64,000 bases of DNA from GCA-2732755 sp965228265 (GTDB lineage Bacteria; Planctomycetota; Phycisphaerae; Phycisphaerales; UBA1924), in NCBI GenBank assembly GCA_965228265.1, contig OZ245804.1, forward strand, positions 2,852,001 through 2,916,000, in the 5' to 3' direction. The notes under the pieces were generated by a model. The model saw nothing but the letters and a program-made list of their open reading frames with translations, was not told the origin of the DNA and searched no databases. A program made the position numbers and the translations under genes. Of this stretch, positions 8,099 through 16,548 are shown one piece after another (the stretch's first letter is position 1; every line of letters begins with the position of its first letter).

Positions 8099-9034
8099 TC
8101 ACTCGGCGTTTACGGTTTCTTCAAACATGGCCTCGACGAATCGGTCGGGGTCGAAGGGCTGCACGTCGTCGGGGGTCTCGCCCACGCCGATGAGTTTGAC
8201 GGGGATCTCGGTCTGCTGGCGGATGGCGACGACCATCCCGCCGCGGGCGGTGCCGTCGAGCTTGGAGAGGAAGATCCCCGTGACGCCCGCGGCCTCGGCG
8301 AATCCCTCGGCCTGGCGCAGCGCGTTCTGCCCGGCGGTCGCGTCGAGCACGAGCAGCACCTCGTGGGGCGCATCGGGGATCTGCTTCGTCGCGACGCGTT
8401 TGATCTTGGAGAGCTGGTCCATCAGACCCGCCTGGGTCTGGAGGCGGCCGGCGGTGTCGAGGATGATGACATCCACACCCCGGGCCACGCCCGCCGAGCA
8501 CGCGTCGAAGGCGACGGCTGCGGGGTCGCTGCCTTCCTGACCCTTGACGATGCCGACGTCCAGACGCTCGGCCCAGATCTCGAGCTGGCGGACGGCTCCG
8601 GCGCGGAAGGTGTCGCACGCGCCGAGCAGGACGGTCTTGCCGTCGGCTTTGAACTGGCGTGCGATCTTGGCGATGCTGGTCGTCTTGCCCGCGCCGTTGA
8701 CGCCCGTGACGAGCACGACGGTCGGCCCGGTCTCGGCGAGGTTCAGGCGCCGATCCTGTTCGGGCCACATCGCCTTGATCTCTTGCTTGAGGTAGTCGAG
8801 CGCGTCCTCGCCCTTGGTCATCTCGCCCTTGCGGTAGGCGTCGCGGATGCCGCCGCTGAGCGCGCGGGCCGCGGTGACGCCGACATCGGCGCGGATGAGC
8901 CGGGCCTCGATCTCCTCGATCAGTTCCTCATCGAGCTTGCGGCCGCGCAGCAGCGAGACGATGCCCCCGAGGCTCTGGCGCGTCTTGGCCAGGCCCGTGC
9001 GCAGTTTGCTGACAACGCTCTTGAAGATCGCCAT
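8099..9034 (-). CDS. ftsY: Signal recognition particle receptor FtsY
   Basis: SRP-type GTPase that docks ribosome-nascent-chain complexes to the membrane. At 311 residues it has a helical N domain and the G domain, without a long acidic A domain. G-domain motifs are in order: P-loop GVNGAGKTTSIAKIA, the insertion-box region ACDTFRAGAVRQLEIW, DTAGRLQTQ, LDATAGQNALRQA, and the closing SKLDGTARGG. The gene is followed by the kinase-like pair and preceded by nusB with 3 bp between, forming a ribH-nusB-ftsY run. Confidence 0.96.
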   Translation of the reverse strand: MAIFKSVVSKLRTGLAKTRQSLGGIVSLLRGRKLDEELIEEIEARLIRADVGVTAARALSGGIRDAYRKGEMTKGEDALDYLKQEIKAMWPEQDRRLNLAETGPTVVLVTGVNGAGKTTSIAKIARQFKADGKTVLLGACDTFRAGAVRQLEIWAERLDVGIVKGQEGSDPAAVAFDACSAGVARGVDVIILDTAGRLQTQAGLMDQLSKIKRVATKQIPDAPHEVLLVLDATAGQNALRQAEGFAEAAGVTGIFLSKLDGTARGGMVVAIRQQTEIPVKLIGVGETPDDVQPFDPDRFVEAMFEETVNAE

Positions 9035-9037
9035 CGC

Positions 9038-9478
9038 TTACGACCCCGCTTCTTCCGTGGCCGCCCCGTTGGTTTCGAGCACGCGCTTGAGCAGCTTGTC
9101 GAGGATCGCGTTGACGAACGCGGGGGACTTCTCGGTGCTGAATTCCTTCGCGAGTTTCACGGCCTCGGCGACGGCGGCCTTGGGCGGCGTCGTGCCGTGG
9201 GTCATCTCGTAGTGCGCCAGCCGGAGCAATGCCCGGTCCACCGCGGGCTGGCGGTGCACGGGCCACTCGGGCGCCAATTCGGCGACCGCGTCGTCGGCGG
9301 CCCCGCGATGCTCGAAGGCCTTGCTTGCCAAGTCGAGCGCTTTGTCCACCTCGCCCGGCTTGAGGTCCTCGTCGATGTCAATCGAGGCGCGGACGCGGTC
9401 GAGCTCGGCGTCCTTGACCGCGTCGAGCTGGTACAGGGCCTGGAAAGCGAGGCGTCGGATGAGGCGGGGTGTGGCCAT
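9038..9478 (-). CDS. nusB: Transcription antitermination protein NusB
   Basis: A 146-residue all-helical RNA-binding protein that, with NusE/S10, binds boxA and promotes antitermination in rRNA operons. Family blocks visible are the N-terminal RRLAFQALYQLDAV, RALLRLAHYEMTHG, KAAVAEAVKLAKEFSTEKSP and AFVNAILDKLLK. It lies between ribH and ftsY; ribH next to nusB is a widespread bacterial order, which supports both calls. Confidence 0.93.
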   Translation of the reverse strand: MATPRLIRRLAFQALYQLDAVKDAELDRVRASIDIDEDLKPGEVDKALDLASKAFEHRGAADDAVAELAPEWPVHRQPAVDRALLRLAHYEMTHGTTPPKAAVAEAVKLAKEFSTEKSPAFVNAILDKLLKRVLETNGAATEEAGS

Positions 9479-9484
9479 AGGCGT

Positions 9485-10003
9485 TTATTCGTTCTCGGAT
9501 TTGTCTTGAGGGAGATTCGTTTCGAGGCGTTCGACTTCGCACGGACGCCCCTGCGCCACGGCCCGGGCGATCGCGTCCATCGAGGTCAGCGTGTCCATCA
9601 GAGCAGCGGCGGCTTCTTCGCCCTTGTTGCCCTTGGCGCCGCCCGACCGGGCGCTAGCGTGATCGGCGGTCTCGGCGGTGATGAGCCCGAAGGCGACGGG
9701 GATGCCCGTCTCGATGGTGATCCGGGTGATGCCCTGGGCGACGGCGTCGGCGATATAGCGGTCGTGCAGGGTCTCGCCGTGGATCAGGCAGCCCAGCGCC
9801 ACCACCCCCTTGTAAGCCCCGCTCCGGGCGGCGGCGTTCGAGAGAGCCGTCAGCTCGAAGGCCCCGGGGGCGTCGATGACGGCGATCTGGTCCGCGGGCA
9901 CGCCCCGGCGTTCGATCTCGGCCCGGGCGGCCTCGAGCAGGCGCGAGGTCACCGACCGGTTGTACCGGCTCACGACGATCGCGATGGGCGAAGGGGGCTT
10001 CAC
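9485..10003 (-). CDS. ribH: 6,7-dimethyl-8-ribityllumazine synthase
   Basis: Penultimate enzyme of riboflavin synthesis, condensing a ribityl-aminouracil with dihydroxybutanone phosphate; the family forms 60-mer capsids or pentamers. The GTG at 10003 (VKPPSPIAIVVSRYN) gives 172 residues and leaves 38 bp to the divergent gene; longer starts would overlap that gene. Motifs are VIDAPGAFEL, ALGCLIHGETLHDRYIADA (with the catalytic-type His), VAFGLITAET and GNKGEEAAAALM. The first few residues of the usual family N-terminus seem short. nusB follows 6 bp downstream. Confidence 0.92.
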   Translation of the reverse strand: MKPPSPIAIVVSRYNRSVTSRLLEAARAEIERRGVPADQIAVIDAPGAFELTALSNAAARSGAYKGVVALGCLIHGETLHDRYIADAVAQGITRITIETGIPVAFGLITAETADHASARSGGAKGNKGEEAAAALMDTLTSMDAIARAVAQGRPCEVERLETNLPQDKSENE

Positions 10004-10041
10004 AGACGCGATGGTAGGCCCCGGGGCGGTAGGATCCGCCC

Positions 10042-11022
10042 ATGCGAGGTCTGATCCAGCGAGTGGCCCCCGTGCTCCAACTGACACGGGTGACGGGCGC
10101 GTTCTCGGCGGTTGCCAACGTCTGGTTTGTGATTGTCTGGACACGGGCGTTCGAGCAGGAGGCGGGCACCAGGCAGATCGACGAGCGATCGATCTGGGTC
10201 CTGCTCGCCGGCGGCGCGATCGCGGCTCTCGGGCTCTACGCCTTCGGGGCGGCCCTCAATGACATCCTCGACGCCAAGCGGGACCGCACGCTTCGGCCCA
10301 ACAGGCCCCTGGCCTCCGAGCGGATCTCGGAAGAGATCGCCATGAGCGTGGTGATCGGGACGCTGGTCTGCGCGATCCTGGGATCACTGGTGCTCGGGGC
10401 GGAGGCGGTGACGCTCACCTCGGTCGCGGCGATCGGGATCACGATCTACAACGTGGCGGGGAAGTTCGTGCCGGCGATCGGGCTGCCGGTCCTGGCGCTC
10501 GTGTACGCGGGGCACATGCTGGCGCCGAACCATGCGCTGGTCTTCACGCTGCCCGTCTGGCTCGTCATGACGCACGCGATGGTCGTGGGCGGTCTGGCGC
10601 ACACGATGGAGCATCGTGTGCCGAGGCTCAGTTCGCGAGCCGTGCTCTTTGCCGTGGCGGGCTGGGCGGCCTGCTCGGCGGTGCTGCTGGCGCGAGGGTC
10701 GGCTCAGAGCGAGGGCGCGGGCATCTGGCCCAGCTGGGTGCCGTGGCAGGCTGTGCTCTGGGTCGGTGCGACGGCGATCGTCTTTGCGCTGGTCTGCTAC
10801 AGGCGCGTGCGTCGGCTCGGGTTCAACGAGCGGTCGGGCGAGAAGGTGCGCCGGTATGGCACACTCTGGCCCGCGGTGTACGCCTGCGCCTGGCTTGTGG
10901 GCGCGGGCAAAACAGGCGAGGCGTGGCCGCTGATCGCGCTTCTGGCGGTGGGCGTACTGGGGATGACCATCCTGCGCGAGGCGTACGCGATGGTCGAGGA
11001 GCCGATCGAGTTCCGTCGTTGA
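10042..11022 (+). CDS. UbiA-family prenyltransferase
   Basis: Integral-membrane aromatic prenyltransferase-like protein of 326 residues with about eight hydrophobic helices. The first Asp-rich signature is NDILDAKRDRTLRPNRPL near residues 73-90, which in the family binds the Mg-diphosphate of the prenyl donor. The second Asp-rich region is poorly conserved here (GFNERSGEKVRRYG may occupy the place). The family includes enzymes of quinone, heme O and archaeal-type lipid synthesis, and the acceptor cannot be read from sequence. The gene is divergent from ribH and converges on mlaE with 7 bp between stops. Confidence 0.82.
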   Translation: MRGLIQRVAPVLQLTRVTGAFSAVANVWFVIVWTRAFEQEAGTRQIDERSIWVLLAGGAIAALGLYAFGAALNDILDAKRDRTLRPNRPLASERISEEIAMSVVIGTLVCAILGSLVLGAEAVTLTSVAAIGITIYNVAGKFVPAIGLPVLALVYAGHMLAPNHALVFTLPVWLVMTHAMVVGGLAHTMEHRVPRLSSRAVLFAVAGWAACSAVLLARGSAQSEGAGIWPSWVPWQAVLWVGATAIVFALVCYRRVRRLGFNERSGEKVRRYGTLWPAVYACAWLVGAGKTGEAWPLIALLAVGVLGMTILREAYAMVEEPIEFRR

Positions 11023-11029
11023 GCGCCGA

Positions 11030-11866
11030 TTAGTTGAGTTTGAAGATGAAGAAGATCGCCGTGAAGATTGAGTCGGCGATGATGATGGAGACGAGGCACT
11101 GGACGACGGTGTCGGTGGTGGCCCGCCCGACGCCCGCGGCTCCGCCCGAGGTTTTGAGGCCGTTGGCGCAGGCGATGGCGCCGATGAGCGCCCCGAAGAT
11201 GCCCGCCTTGATCATGCCTGTCCAGAAGTCGACGCCCTTGAGCTGGTTGAGCATGTTGTCCCAGAAGATGGAATAGGGGATCGCCAGCACAAGCCGGGAG
11301 ATCAGCATCGCGCCGCTGACGGCGACGATGTTCGAGATCACCGCGAGCGAGAACATGCTCAGGATCGAGGCGATGAGCCTGGGCACGACGAGGAAACGCA
11401 CAGGGTCGAGCGCGTGGACCTCGAGGGCTTCGATCTCCTCCCCCACCACCATCGTCCCGAGTTCGGCGGCGATGGCGGCCCCGGCGAACCCGGTGAGCAC
11501 GATCGCGGCCATGAGCGGGCCGAGCTCACGCAGAACGGCGACGCCGATGATGTTGGCCACGAGCTGGCGCGAGCCGAACTGGTCCAGCGGCGGTGCCATG
11601 TTGAGCGCGAGGATGAGCCCGACGCTGAACGAGACGAGCGAGACGATGAAGATGGACCGCACACCGATGCGGATCATCTGGGTGCTGATCGCGCCGGTGC
11701 CCATGCGTTTGCGGTTGGTGCAGTTCTTGAGGAACCAGCGCAGCGCCTCGATGACAAGCAGCAGGACCGAGCCGGTGTGGGTGACGATATCGATCGCGCG
11801 GGCCCCGATTTTGTAGACGGGCGCCAGGATCGCGGGCGGCTCGGGATGGGAGGGCTGCTGGCTCAC
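11030..11866 (-). CDS. MlaE-type ABC transporter permease
   Basis: Membrane subunit of a Mla-type lipid transporter that moves phospholipids between inner and outer membranes. It has 278 residues with about five transmembrane helices and the family core SVGLILALNMAPPLDQFG, VLRELGPLMAAIVLTGFAGA, the elbow region AAELGTMVVGEEIEALEV and HALDPVRFLVVPR. The ATPase (MlaF) and substrate-binding (MlaD) genes are not in this stretch. It lies 3 bp after a STAS protein gene; E. coli MlaB, also a STAS protein, stabilises the MlaFE complex, so the STAS neighbour may be its partner. Confidence 0.9.
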   Translation of the reverse strand: MSQQPSHPEPPAILAPVYKIGARAIDIVTHTGSVLLLVIEALRWFLKNCTNRKRMGTGAISTQMIRIGVRSIFIVSLVSFSVGLILALNMAPPLDQFGSRQLVANIIGVAVLRELGPLMAAIVLTGFAGAAIAAELGTMVVGEEIEALEVHALDPVRFLVVPRLIASILSMFSLAVISNIVAVSGAMLISRLVLAIPYSIFWDNMLNQLKGVDFWTGMIKAGIFGALIGAIACANGLKTSGGAAGVGRATTDTVVQCLVSIIIADSIFTAIFFIFKLN

Positions 11867-11869
11867 GCG

Positions 11870-12217
11870 TCAGGTGCCCACGGCCTCGTCGAGGGTCGTG
11901 GTGATCGTAAAGAACTGATCGAGGCGGGCGATCTCGAAAATCGAGTGCACGCGTTCGGTCAGCGAGCAGAGCACGAGCTTGGTGCTCGCTTTGCGCGCCA
12001 GCTGCATCGCCTCGACGAGGGTCGCCACGCCCGAGCTGTCCATGTACGAGACGCCGGAGAGATCGACAACGAGTCGGCGGGGCTTCTCTTCGATGGCCTT
12101 GCGGATGTCGTTGCGGAGGGTGGGTGATCGGCCCAGGTCGATATCGCCTTCGGGTTTGAGGATGGTGGTGTCGTCGCGGGTTTCCCAGACGACTTCGAGT
12201 TCGTTCGGACTAGCCAT
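11870..12217 (-). CDS. STAS-domain protein (anti-sigma-factor antagonist or MlaB-like)
   Basis: A 115-residue STAS domain. The core is TTILKPEGDIDLGRSP, RRLVVDLSGVSYMDSSG and LTERVHSIFEIARLDQFF. The DSSG box (Ser61 in the position of SpoIIAA Ser58) is the residue phosphorylated by RsbW/SpoIIAB-type kinases. It overlaps the kinase-like gene by 8 bp upstream and lies 3 bp before mlaE. This context allows two readings: a partner-switch antagonist controlling a sigma factor, or the MlaB subunit of the lipid transporter under phosphorylation control. The intact Ser and adjacent kinase favour some phospho-regulation. Confidence 0.88.
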   Translation of the reverse strand: MASPNELEVVWETRDDTTILKPEGDIDLGRSPTLRNDIRKAIEEKPRRLVVDLSGVSYMDSSGVATLVEAMQLARKASTKLVLCSLTERVHSIFEIARLDQFFTITTTLDEAVGT

Positions 12218-12674
12218 TGGCGTGCTCCGGCGCGTTTGTGGGGTTTGGAGTGAGTGCTTTCGTCATGATGAGGCGCATGCCGACTTTCTCTCGGCGTTCG
12301 TAGACAACGGAGTCCATGACTTCCTTGATGATGTGCACGCCGAGGCCTCCGGGCTTGACGTCGTCGAGGTCCCGGCCGCAGATGGCGTCCGGATCGATCT
12401 GCTTGGCTTCGTCTTCGACGACGATGCGCAGCCCCGGGACGCCCGGGCTGGCGTGGGACCAGATGGAGATCCAGATGGGCTTGTCGAGCTGGCGCTCGTA
12501 GCCGTGGTTGATGACATTGGCGAGGGCCTCGTCGACGGCCAGCGCGATCCGGCCGGACTCGTCCTGCTTGAAGCCGAGGCGGCGGGTGAGACCCAAGACG
12601 AGTTCCCGAGCCCCGGCGAGGTAGGTCGGGTCGCTCAGGAGCCTGATCTCGACGGCGGGCTTGGACTCGTTCAC
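12210..12674 (-). CDS. RsbW/SpoIIAB-like serine kinase (HATPase_c_2)
   Basis: A 154-residue GHKL-fold protein of the anti-sigma kinase group. The N box is ALAVDEALANVINHGYE, with Glu and Asn for Mg-ATP. The lid and G boxes are DDVKPGGLGVHIIKEVMD. It ends in a Pro/Asn-rich tail. In the family such proteins bind a sigma factor or a response partner and phosphorylate a STAS protein on Ser; here the STAS gene overlaps its 3' end. No sigma factor gene is adjacent, so the target is not known. Confidence 0.87.
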   Translation of the reverse strand: MNESKPAVEIRLLSDPTYLAGARELVLGLTRRLGFKQDESGRIALAVDEALANVINHGYERQLDKPIWISIWSHASPGVPGLRIVVEDEAKQIDPDAICGRDLDDVKPGGLGVHIIKEVMDSVVYERREKVGMRLIMTKALTPNPTNAPEHANG

Positions 12675-13036
12675 GGATCAACCCTCCCGGACGGGGTGTC
12701 CTTCTTGCTGGCAAACCAGTTCGCCCAGCGCTCAGAGGCCTGACGGCGTTCGGGGTCGCTCCCGGCGGGGTCGTAGCCGAAGTCCTCGCCCGTGATTTGT
12801 ACGAGCGTATCCGAGGCGACGAGTCGCATGAGCGGGTCATCGCTGGCGAGCATGCGGATCAGGGGCTCGACGGCGTTCTCGTCGCCGGTGCGGCGAGCCT
12901 TGGCGACGGCGGCGAGGCGGTCCTGCGGGACGGGGGAATCGAAATCGGGCTTCACCTTCACTTTGGGTGCGCAGCCGACAGGCATGCCCGTGAGCAGCGC
13001 GAATGTGAAGATGGACACGAGGGTCGTCCTCAGCAT
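12671..13036 (-). CDS. Probable lipoprotein with HEAT-like repeat
   Basis: The ATG at 13036 (MLRTTLVSIFTFALL) begins a signal sequence with a possible lipobox MPVGC, giving 121 residues. After the Cys comes a basic linker (APKVKVKPDFD), then one to two helical repeat units (RLAAVAKARRTGDENAVEPL, RMLASDDPLMRLVASDTL) like HEAT repeats, and a Trp-containing tail. It overlaps the kinase gene by 4 bp and is first in a four-gene operon with kinase, STAS and mlaE. A protein-binding role at the envelope is inference. Confidence 0.65.
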   Translation of the reverse strand: MLRTTLVSIFTFALLTGMPVGCAPKVKVKPDFDSPVPQDRLAAVAKARRTGDENAVEPLIRMLASDDPLMRLVASDTLVQITGEDFGYDPAGSDPERRQASERWANWFASKKDTPSGRVDP

Positions 13037-13098
13037 GGGTGAGATCCTAGAGTCTCCGTTTCCATCCCGCCCGACCGGATCAAGGAGCAGGCACAGAC

Positions 13099-14688
13099 AT
13101 GGCATCGACCATTCCCACCCCTGACCCACACCAAGACCCGCACAACGAGATCGTTCCGGTCCTGGACTGCGGCGGACAAACCATGCAGCTCATCGCCAGA
13201 AGACTCCGCGAGGCTGGCATTTATTCGATGATCCAGCGCTCGGATATCACCGCGGCCGAGCTCAAGGCGATGAATCCGAAAGGGATCGTCCTCTCGGGCG
13301 GACCGGCGAGCGTGTTCGAGGAGGGCTCGCCCCGGATCGACCCCGAGATCCTGAACCTGGGTGTCCCGGTGCTGGGGATCTGCTACGGGATGCAGCTCGT
13401 GTGCCAGCACCTTGGCGCGAAGATCACGCCGGCCGACCATCGCGAGTTCGGGCGCGCCAATCTGGAGATCAAGGACGACAGCGATCTGTTCGGCGCGGTG
13501 CCCCAGCGGACGACCGTCTGGATGAGCCACGGCGACCAGGTGACCGACCTTGCCAGCGCAAACATCGAGACGATCGCATCAACGCCGACCTGCCCGCAGG
13601 CGGGTGTCCGGTACAGCGAGAACGGTGTGCGGTTCTACGGCGTGCAATTCCACCCCGAGGTCACGCACACCCCCCACGGCTCGGACATCATCCGCAACTT
13701 CGCGTACAACATCTGCGGCTGCACCGGCACCTGGCATATGGCCGAGTTCGCCGAGACCGAGATCCAGCGCATACGCGAGCGCGTCGGCAGCGACCGCGTC
13801 ATCTGCGGACTCTCGGGCGGCGTGGACTCGTCCGTTGTGGCGGCTCTCCTGCACAAAGCCATCGGGGATCAGCTCACGTGCGTCTTCGTCGACAACGGCT
13901 TGCTCCGCAAAAAGGAACGCCAGCTCGTCGAGACGACCTTCCGCGATCACTTCAACGTGGACCTGCGTGTGATGGACGCGACCGAGCAGTTCCACGCGGA
14001 CCTGGCTGGCGTGACGGACCCGCAGGAGAAACGCAGACGCATCGGGCACCGGTTTGTTGAGGTGTTCAAGGAGGCCGCCGAGAGCGTCAAGGGGGCCAAG
14101 TTCCTGGCTCAGGGGACGCTCTACCCGGATGTGATCGAGTCGGGACACGGGCACTCGGGCAAGTCGGCGAACATCAAGCTGCACCACAACGTGGGCGGTC
14201 TGCCCGAAGATCTGGGGTTCGAGCTGATCGAGCCGGTGCGGGAGCTCTTTAAGGATGAGGTCCGCAAGCTAGGCGAGGTGCTGGGCGTGCCCGACGCGAT
14301 CCTCTGGCGGCATCCGTTCCCCGGGCCCGGACTCGCGGTGCGGGTGCTGGGCGAGGTGAAGCCCGAGAAGCTCGAAGTCATCCGCGAGTGCGACGAGATC
14401 GTGCTCGAGGAGATCATCGCGGCGGATCTGTACCGCCAGACGAGCCAGGTCTTTGCGGTCCTGCTGCCCGTGCAGAGCGTGGGCGTGATGGGCGACGGGC
14501 GGACGTACGAGAGCGTCGTGGCTGTGCGTGCGGTGGAGACGCGGGATTTCATGACAGCCGACTGGGCGCGGATCCCGTTTGATGTGCTGGCGCGGATCTC
14601 GAATCGGATCATCAACGAGGTGCGCGGCGTGAACCGGGTGGTGTACGACATATCGAGCAAGCCGCCGGCGACGATCGAGTGGGAATGA
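13099..14688 (+). CDS. guaA: GMP synthase (glutamine-hydrolysing)
   Basis: Converts XMP, ATP and glutamine to GMP, the last step of guanine nucleotide synthesis. At 529 residues it is full length. The N-terminal class I glutamine amidotransferase has the nucleophilic Cys in LGICYGMQLVC and the His/Glu pair in QFHPEVTHT. The ATP pyrophosphatase domain has the PP-loop GLSGGVDSSVVAALL. The C-terminal dimerisation domain has RHPFPGPGLAVRVLGEV and ends DISSKPPATIEWE. An ATGA overlap with the next gene suggests translational coupling. Confidence 0.97.
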   Translation: MASTIPTPDPHQDPHNEIVPVLDCGGQTMQLIARRLREAGIYSMIQRSDITAAELKAMNPKGIVLSGGPASVFEEGSPRIDPEILNLGVPVLGICYGMQLVCQHLGAKITPADHREFGRANLEIKDDSDLFGAVPQRTTVWMSHGDQVTDLASANIETIASTPTCPQAGVRYSENGVRFYGVQFHPEVTHTPHGSDIIRNFAYNICGCTGTWHMAEFAETEIQRIRERVGSDRVICGLSGGVDSSVVAALLHKAIGDQLTCVFVDNGLLRKKERQLVETTFRDHFNVDLRVMDATEQFHADLAGVTDPQEKRRRIGHRFVEVFKEAAESVKGAKFLAQGTLYPDVIESGHGHSGKSANIKLHHNVGGLPEDLGFELIEPVRELFKDEVRKLGEVLGVPDAILWRHPFPGPGLAVRVLGEVKPEKLEVIRECDEIVLEEIIAADLYRQTSQVFAVLLPVQSVGVMGDGRTYESVVAVRAVETRDFMTADWARIPFDVLARISNRIINEVRGVNRVVYDISSKPPATIEWE

Positions 14689-15089
14689 TCCGAGAGCTGA
14701 CCATCCAGACACCCGGGCGCGGGCTGCACGAGATCACGCGCGAAATCGCGGGGGTTGTGCGCGAGTCGGGTGTGGATGCGGGGCTGTGCACGGTGTTTAT
14801 CCGGCACACGTCGGCGAGCCTGATTATTCAGGAGAACGCCGACCCGAGCGCGCGGCGTGATCTTGAGCGATGGCTCGATGCGCACGTGCCCGACGGGACG
14901 GCCTACGAGCACACGGACGAGGGGCCCGACGACATGCCGAGCCACATCCGATCGGTGCTGACGGCCACGAGCCTTGGTATCCCGATGATGGACGGCAGGC
15001 TCGCGCTCGGGACGTGGCAAGGGATGTATCTCTGGGAACACCGGCTCGCGGCGCACACGCGGCGGATCGTCGTGCATGTCTCGTCATGA
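14685..15089 (+). CDS. YjbQ/UPF0047 family protein
   Basis: A 134-residue member of the YjbQ family, a compact beta-fold metal-binding enzyme linked in E. coli to a secondary thiamine-phosphate synthase activity. Conserved blocks are LCTVFIRHTSASLIIQENAD, DMPSHIRSVL and LALGTWQGMYLWEHR, which include the family His residues. The ATG at 14685 overlaps the guaA stop. The last codons in turn overlap the next ATG, so guaA, this gene and the acetyltransferase are one tight operon. Confidence 0.88.
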   Translation: MIRELTIQTPGRGLHEITREIAGVVRESGVDAGLCTVFIRHTSASLIIQENADPSARRDLERWLDAHVPDGTAYEHTDEGPDDMPSHIRSVLTATSLGIPMMDGRLALGTWQGMYLWEHRLAAHTRRIVVHVSS

Positions 15090-15670
15090 GCGCACAGGAA
15101 CGGCACAGACTGGCTGAAGGCGAGAAGGTGTTTCTCCGTCACCCGGTCGAGAGCGATCGGGAGGAATGGTGCGCGTTGTGGGATGCGAGCTGGCCGTTTC
15201 TTGAGCCTTGGTTCCCGAGGCCGAGCAGCCCGTCCGAGGGCGAGGCGGGCGCTCGGTTTCTGGCCATGATGTCAACGGTTCAGACGACGACGGATCAGAA
15301 ACACCTGATCTGCCGCAAGACGGACGGCGCGATCGTGGGCATGGTGAACCTCGGGCAGATCTACCACGGGCCGTTCTGCAGCTGCTTCGCGGGCTACTGG
15401 GTGGGCGAGGCGTTCACCCGAAAGGGCTACACGAGCGAGGGCGTCGGCCTTGTGCTGGGGCGGGCGTTCGGTGAGCTGAAGCTGCACCGCGTGGAGGCGA
15501 ACATCATCCCGAACAATCTGGCTTCGATTGCACTGGCCAATCGTGTCGGGTTCCGCGAGGAGGGGTACTCGCCCCGGTATCTCAAGATCGCCGGCACATG
15601 GCAGGATCACATCCGGTTTGCGATGACAGCCGAGGATTGGCAGGCGTTGCGCGCCGATCAGCCGAAGTAG
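15086..15670 (+). CDS. GNAT N-acetyltransferase (RimJ/RimL type)
   Basis: A 194-residue acetyl-CoA-dependent acetyltransferase of the group that modifies N-termini of ribosomal proteins and other substrates. The start at 15086 (MSAQERHRL) is an ATGA overlap with the YjbQ gene. Family features are FLRHPVESDREEW, the acetyl-CoA loop in YWVGEAFTRKGYTSEGV, HRVEANIIPNNLASIALA and VGFREEGYSPRYLKI. Its 3' end overlaps the convergent thioredoxin-fold gene by 13 bp. The actual substrate cannot be deduced. Confidence 0.85.
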   Translation: MSAQERHRLAEGEKVFLRHPVESDREEWCALWDASWPFLEPWFPRPSSPSEGEAGARFLAMMSTVQTTTDQKHLICRKTDGAIVGMVNLGQIYHGPFCSCFAGYWVGEAFTRKGYTSEGVGLVLGRAFGELKLHRVEANIIPNNLASIALANRVGFREEGYSPRYLKIAGTWQDHIRFAMTAEDWQALRADQPK

Positions 15671-16248
15671 TCGGGCTCGTTGCCGGGCTTCCACTTGATG
15701 TTGCAGCCCATGCTGGGCTTCTGGTCCGTGCCGACGTCCTCGCCGGCGACGACGGCGTTGATGGCTCGGCGGAGGTCCTTGCCCGTGATGGGCTCGTCGG
15801 AGCCCGGGCGGGCATCGTCGAGCTGGCCCCGGTAGGCGAGGTTGAGGTCGGCATCGAAGAGGAAGAAGTCGGGCGTGCAGGCGGCTTTGTAGGCCTTGGC
15901 GACTTCCTGGGTTTCGTCGAAGAGGTACGGGAAGGTGTAGCCCCGCTTCTCGGCTTCCTCTGTCATGTGGACGGGTGCGTCGGCGGGGTGTTTGTGGGTG
16001 TCGTTGGCGTTGATGGCGACGACCCCGATGCCGTGGGCCTTGGCGTCGTGCCCGAGCCTCGCGAGTTCGTCGGCGACGTGGATGACGAATGGGCAGTGGT
16101 TGCAGATGAACATGACCAGCAGCCCGCGCGGTCCGGCGGCGTCCTGGACGCTGACACGCTCCTCGCCAGTGCCGGTGTTGTAGTTGGGCAGGTCGAAGGC
16201 GGGCGCCTTGGTGCCGAGTTCGAGCATGGTTGATGGGGTGCGGGCCAT
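15658..16248 (-). CDS. Thioredoxin-fold / AhpC-TSA-like redoxin
   Basis: A 196-residue redoxin. The ATG at 16248 (MARTPSTMLELG) has a good AAGGAG site. The N-terminus KAPAFDLPNYNTG is typical of TlpA/AhpC-like proteins, and the active region is MFICNHCPFVIHV with a CxxC pair. A mid-chain DADLNLAYRGQLDDARPGS and the C-terminal end PSMGCNIKWKPGNEPDYF match a cytosolic thioredoxin-like family often annotated as peroxiredoxin-like. No signal peptide is visible. A disulfide reductase or peroxidase role is likely but unproven. Confidence 0.82.
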   Translation of the reverse strand: MARTPSTMLELGTKAPAFDLPNYNTGTGEERVSVQDAAGPRGLLVMFICNHCPFVIHVADELARLGHDAKAHGIGVVAINANDTHKHPADAPVHMTEEAEKRGYTFPYLFDETQEVAKAYKAACTPDFFLFDADLNLAYRGQLDDARPGSDEPITGKDLRRAINAVVAGEDVGTDQKPSMGCNIKWKPGNEPDYFG

Positions 16249-16319
16249 GTGGGACTCCTTTGGTGAAGCCTGTCGCACGAGGCCGAGACCAGAGCCGCAC
16301 ACCTGGCGCGAGAAGAAAG

Positions 16320-16409
16320 CGGAGCGGGAGGGATTCGAACCCTCGGTACGGGTAAATCCCGTACACCGGATTAGCAATCCGGCCCCTTCAGCCTCTCGGG
16401 CACCGCTCC
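16320..16409 (-). tRNA. tRNA-Ser (anticodon GCT)
   Basis: Minus-strand tRNA with acceptor GGAGCGG/CCGCTCC and discriminator G, typical of tRNA-Ser. The anticodon stem-loop is CCGGA-TTGCTAA-TCCGG with anticodon GCT. A long variable arm (TGTACGGG...CCCGTAC) and T-loop GGTTCGAATCC are present. Length is 90 nt. Confidence 0.95.
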
Positions 16410-16460
16410 GTGGGACGGCATGGTACGCCCATCGCCCCCAAGGAAACCACGCCCCGAGCA

Positions 16461-16488
16461 AGCAAACCCGATCCGGACTCGGACCGGG
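16461..16488 (-). terminator. Probable intrinsic terminator after the FG-GAP protein gene
   Basis: On the minus strand CCCGGTCCG, a 3-base loop and CCGGATCGGG form a GC-rich hairpin followed by TTTGCTT. It lies 60 bp beyond the stop of 16549-18030 and before the tRNA-Ser gene, the expected place for a terminator. Confidence 0.55.
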
Positions 16489-16548
16489 CCTTGCGGCTCG
16501 CACCTGGATGGCTTGGGCTGGCCCGGGCGATGGCCCGCGCGTTGCGGC

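Noticed and set aside
8069..10054. 661-codon plus-strand frame opposite ftsY, nusB and ribH
   Set aside because: It is the antisense of three well-recognised genes in high-GC DNA and has no domain of its own.
13030..13530. Minus-strand frame opposite the start of guaA
   Set aside because: Antisense shadow of the strongly conserved amidotransferase domain.
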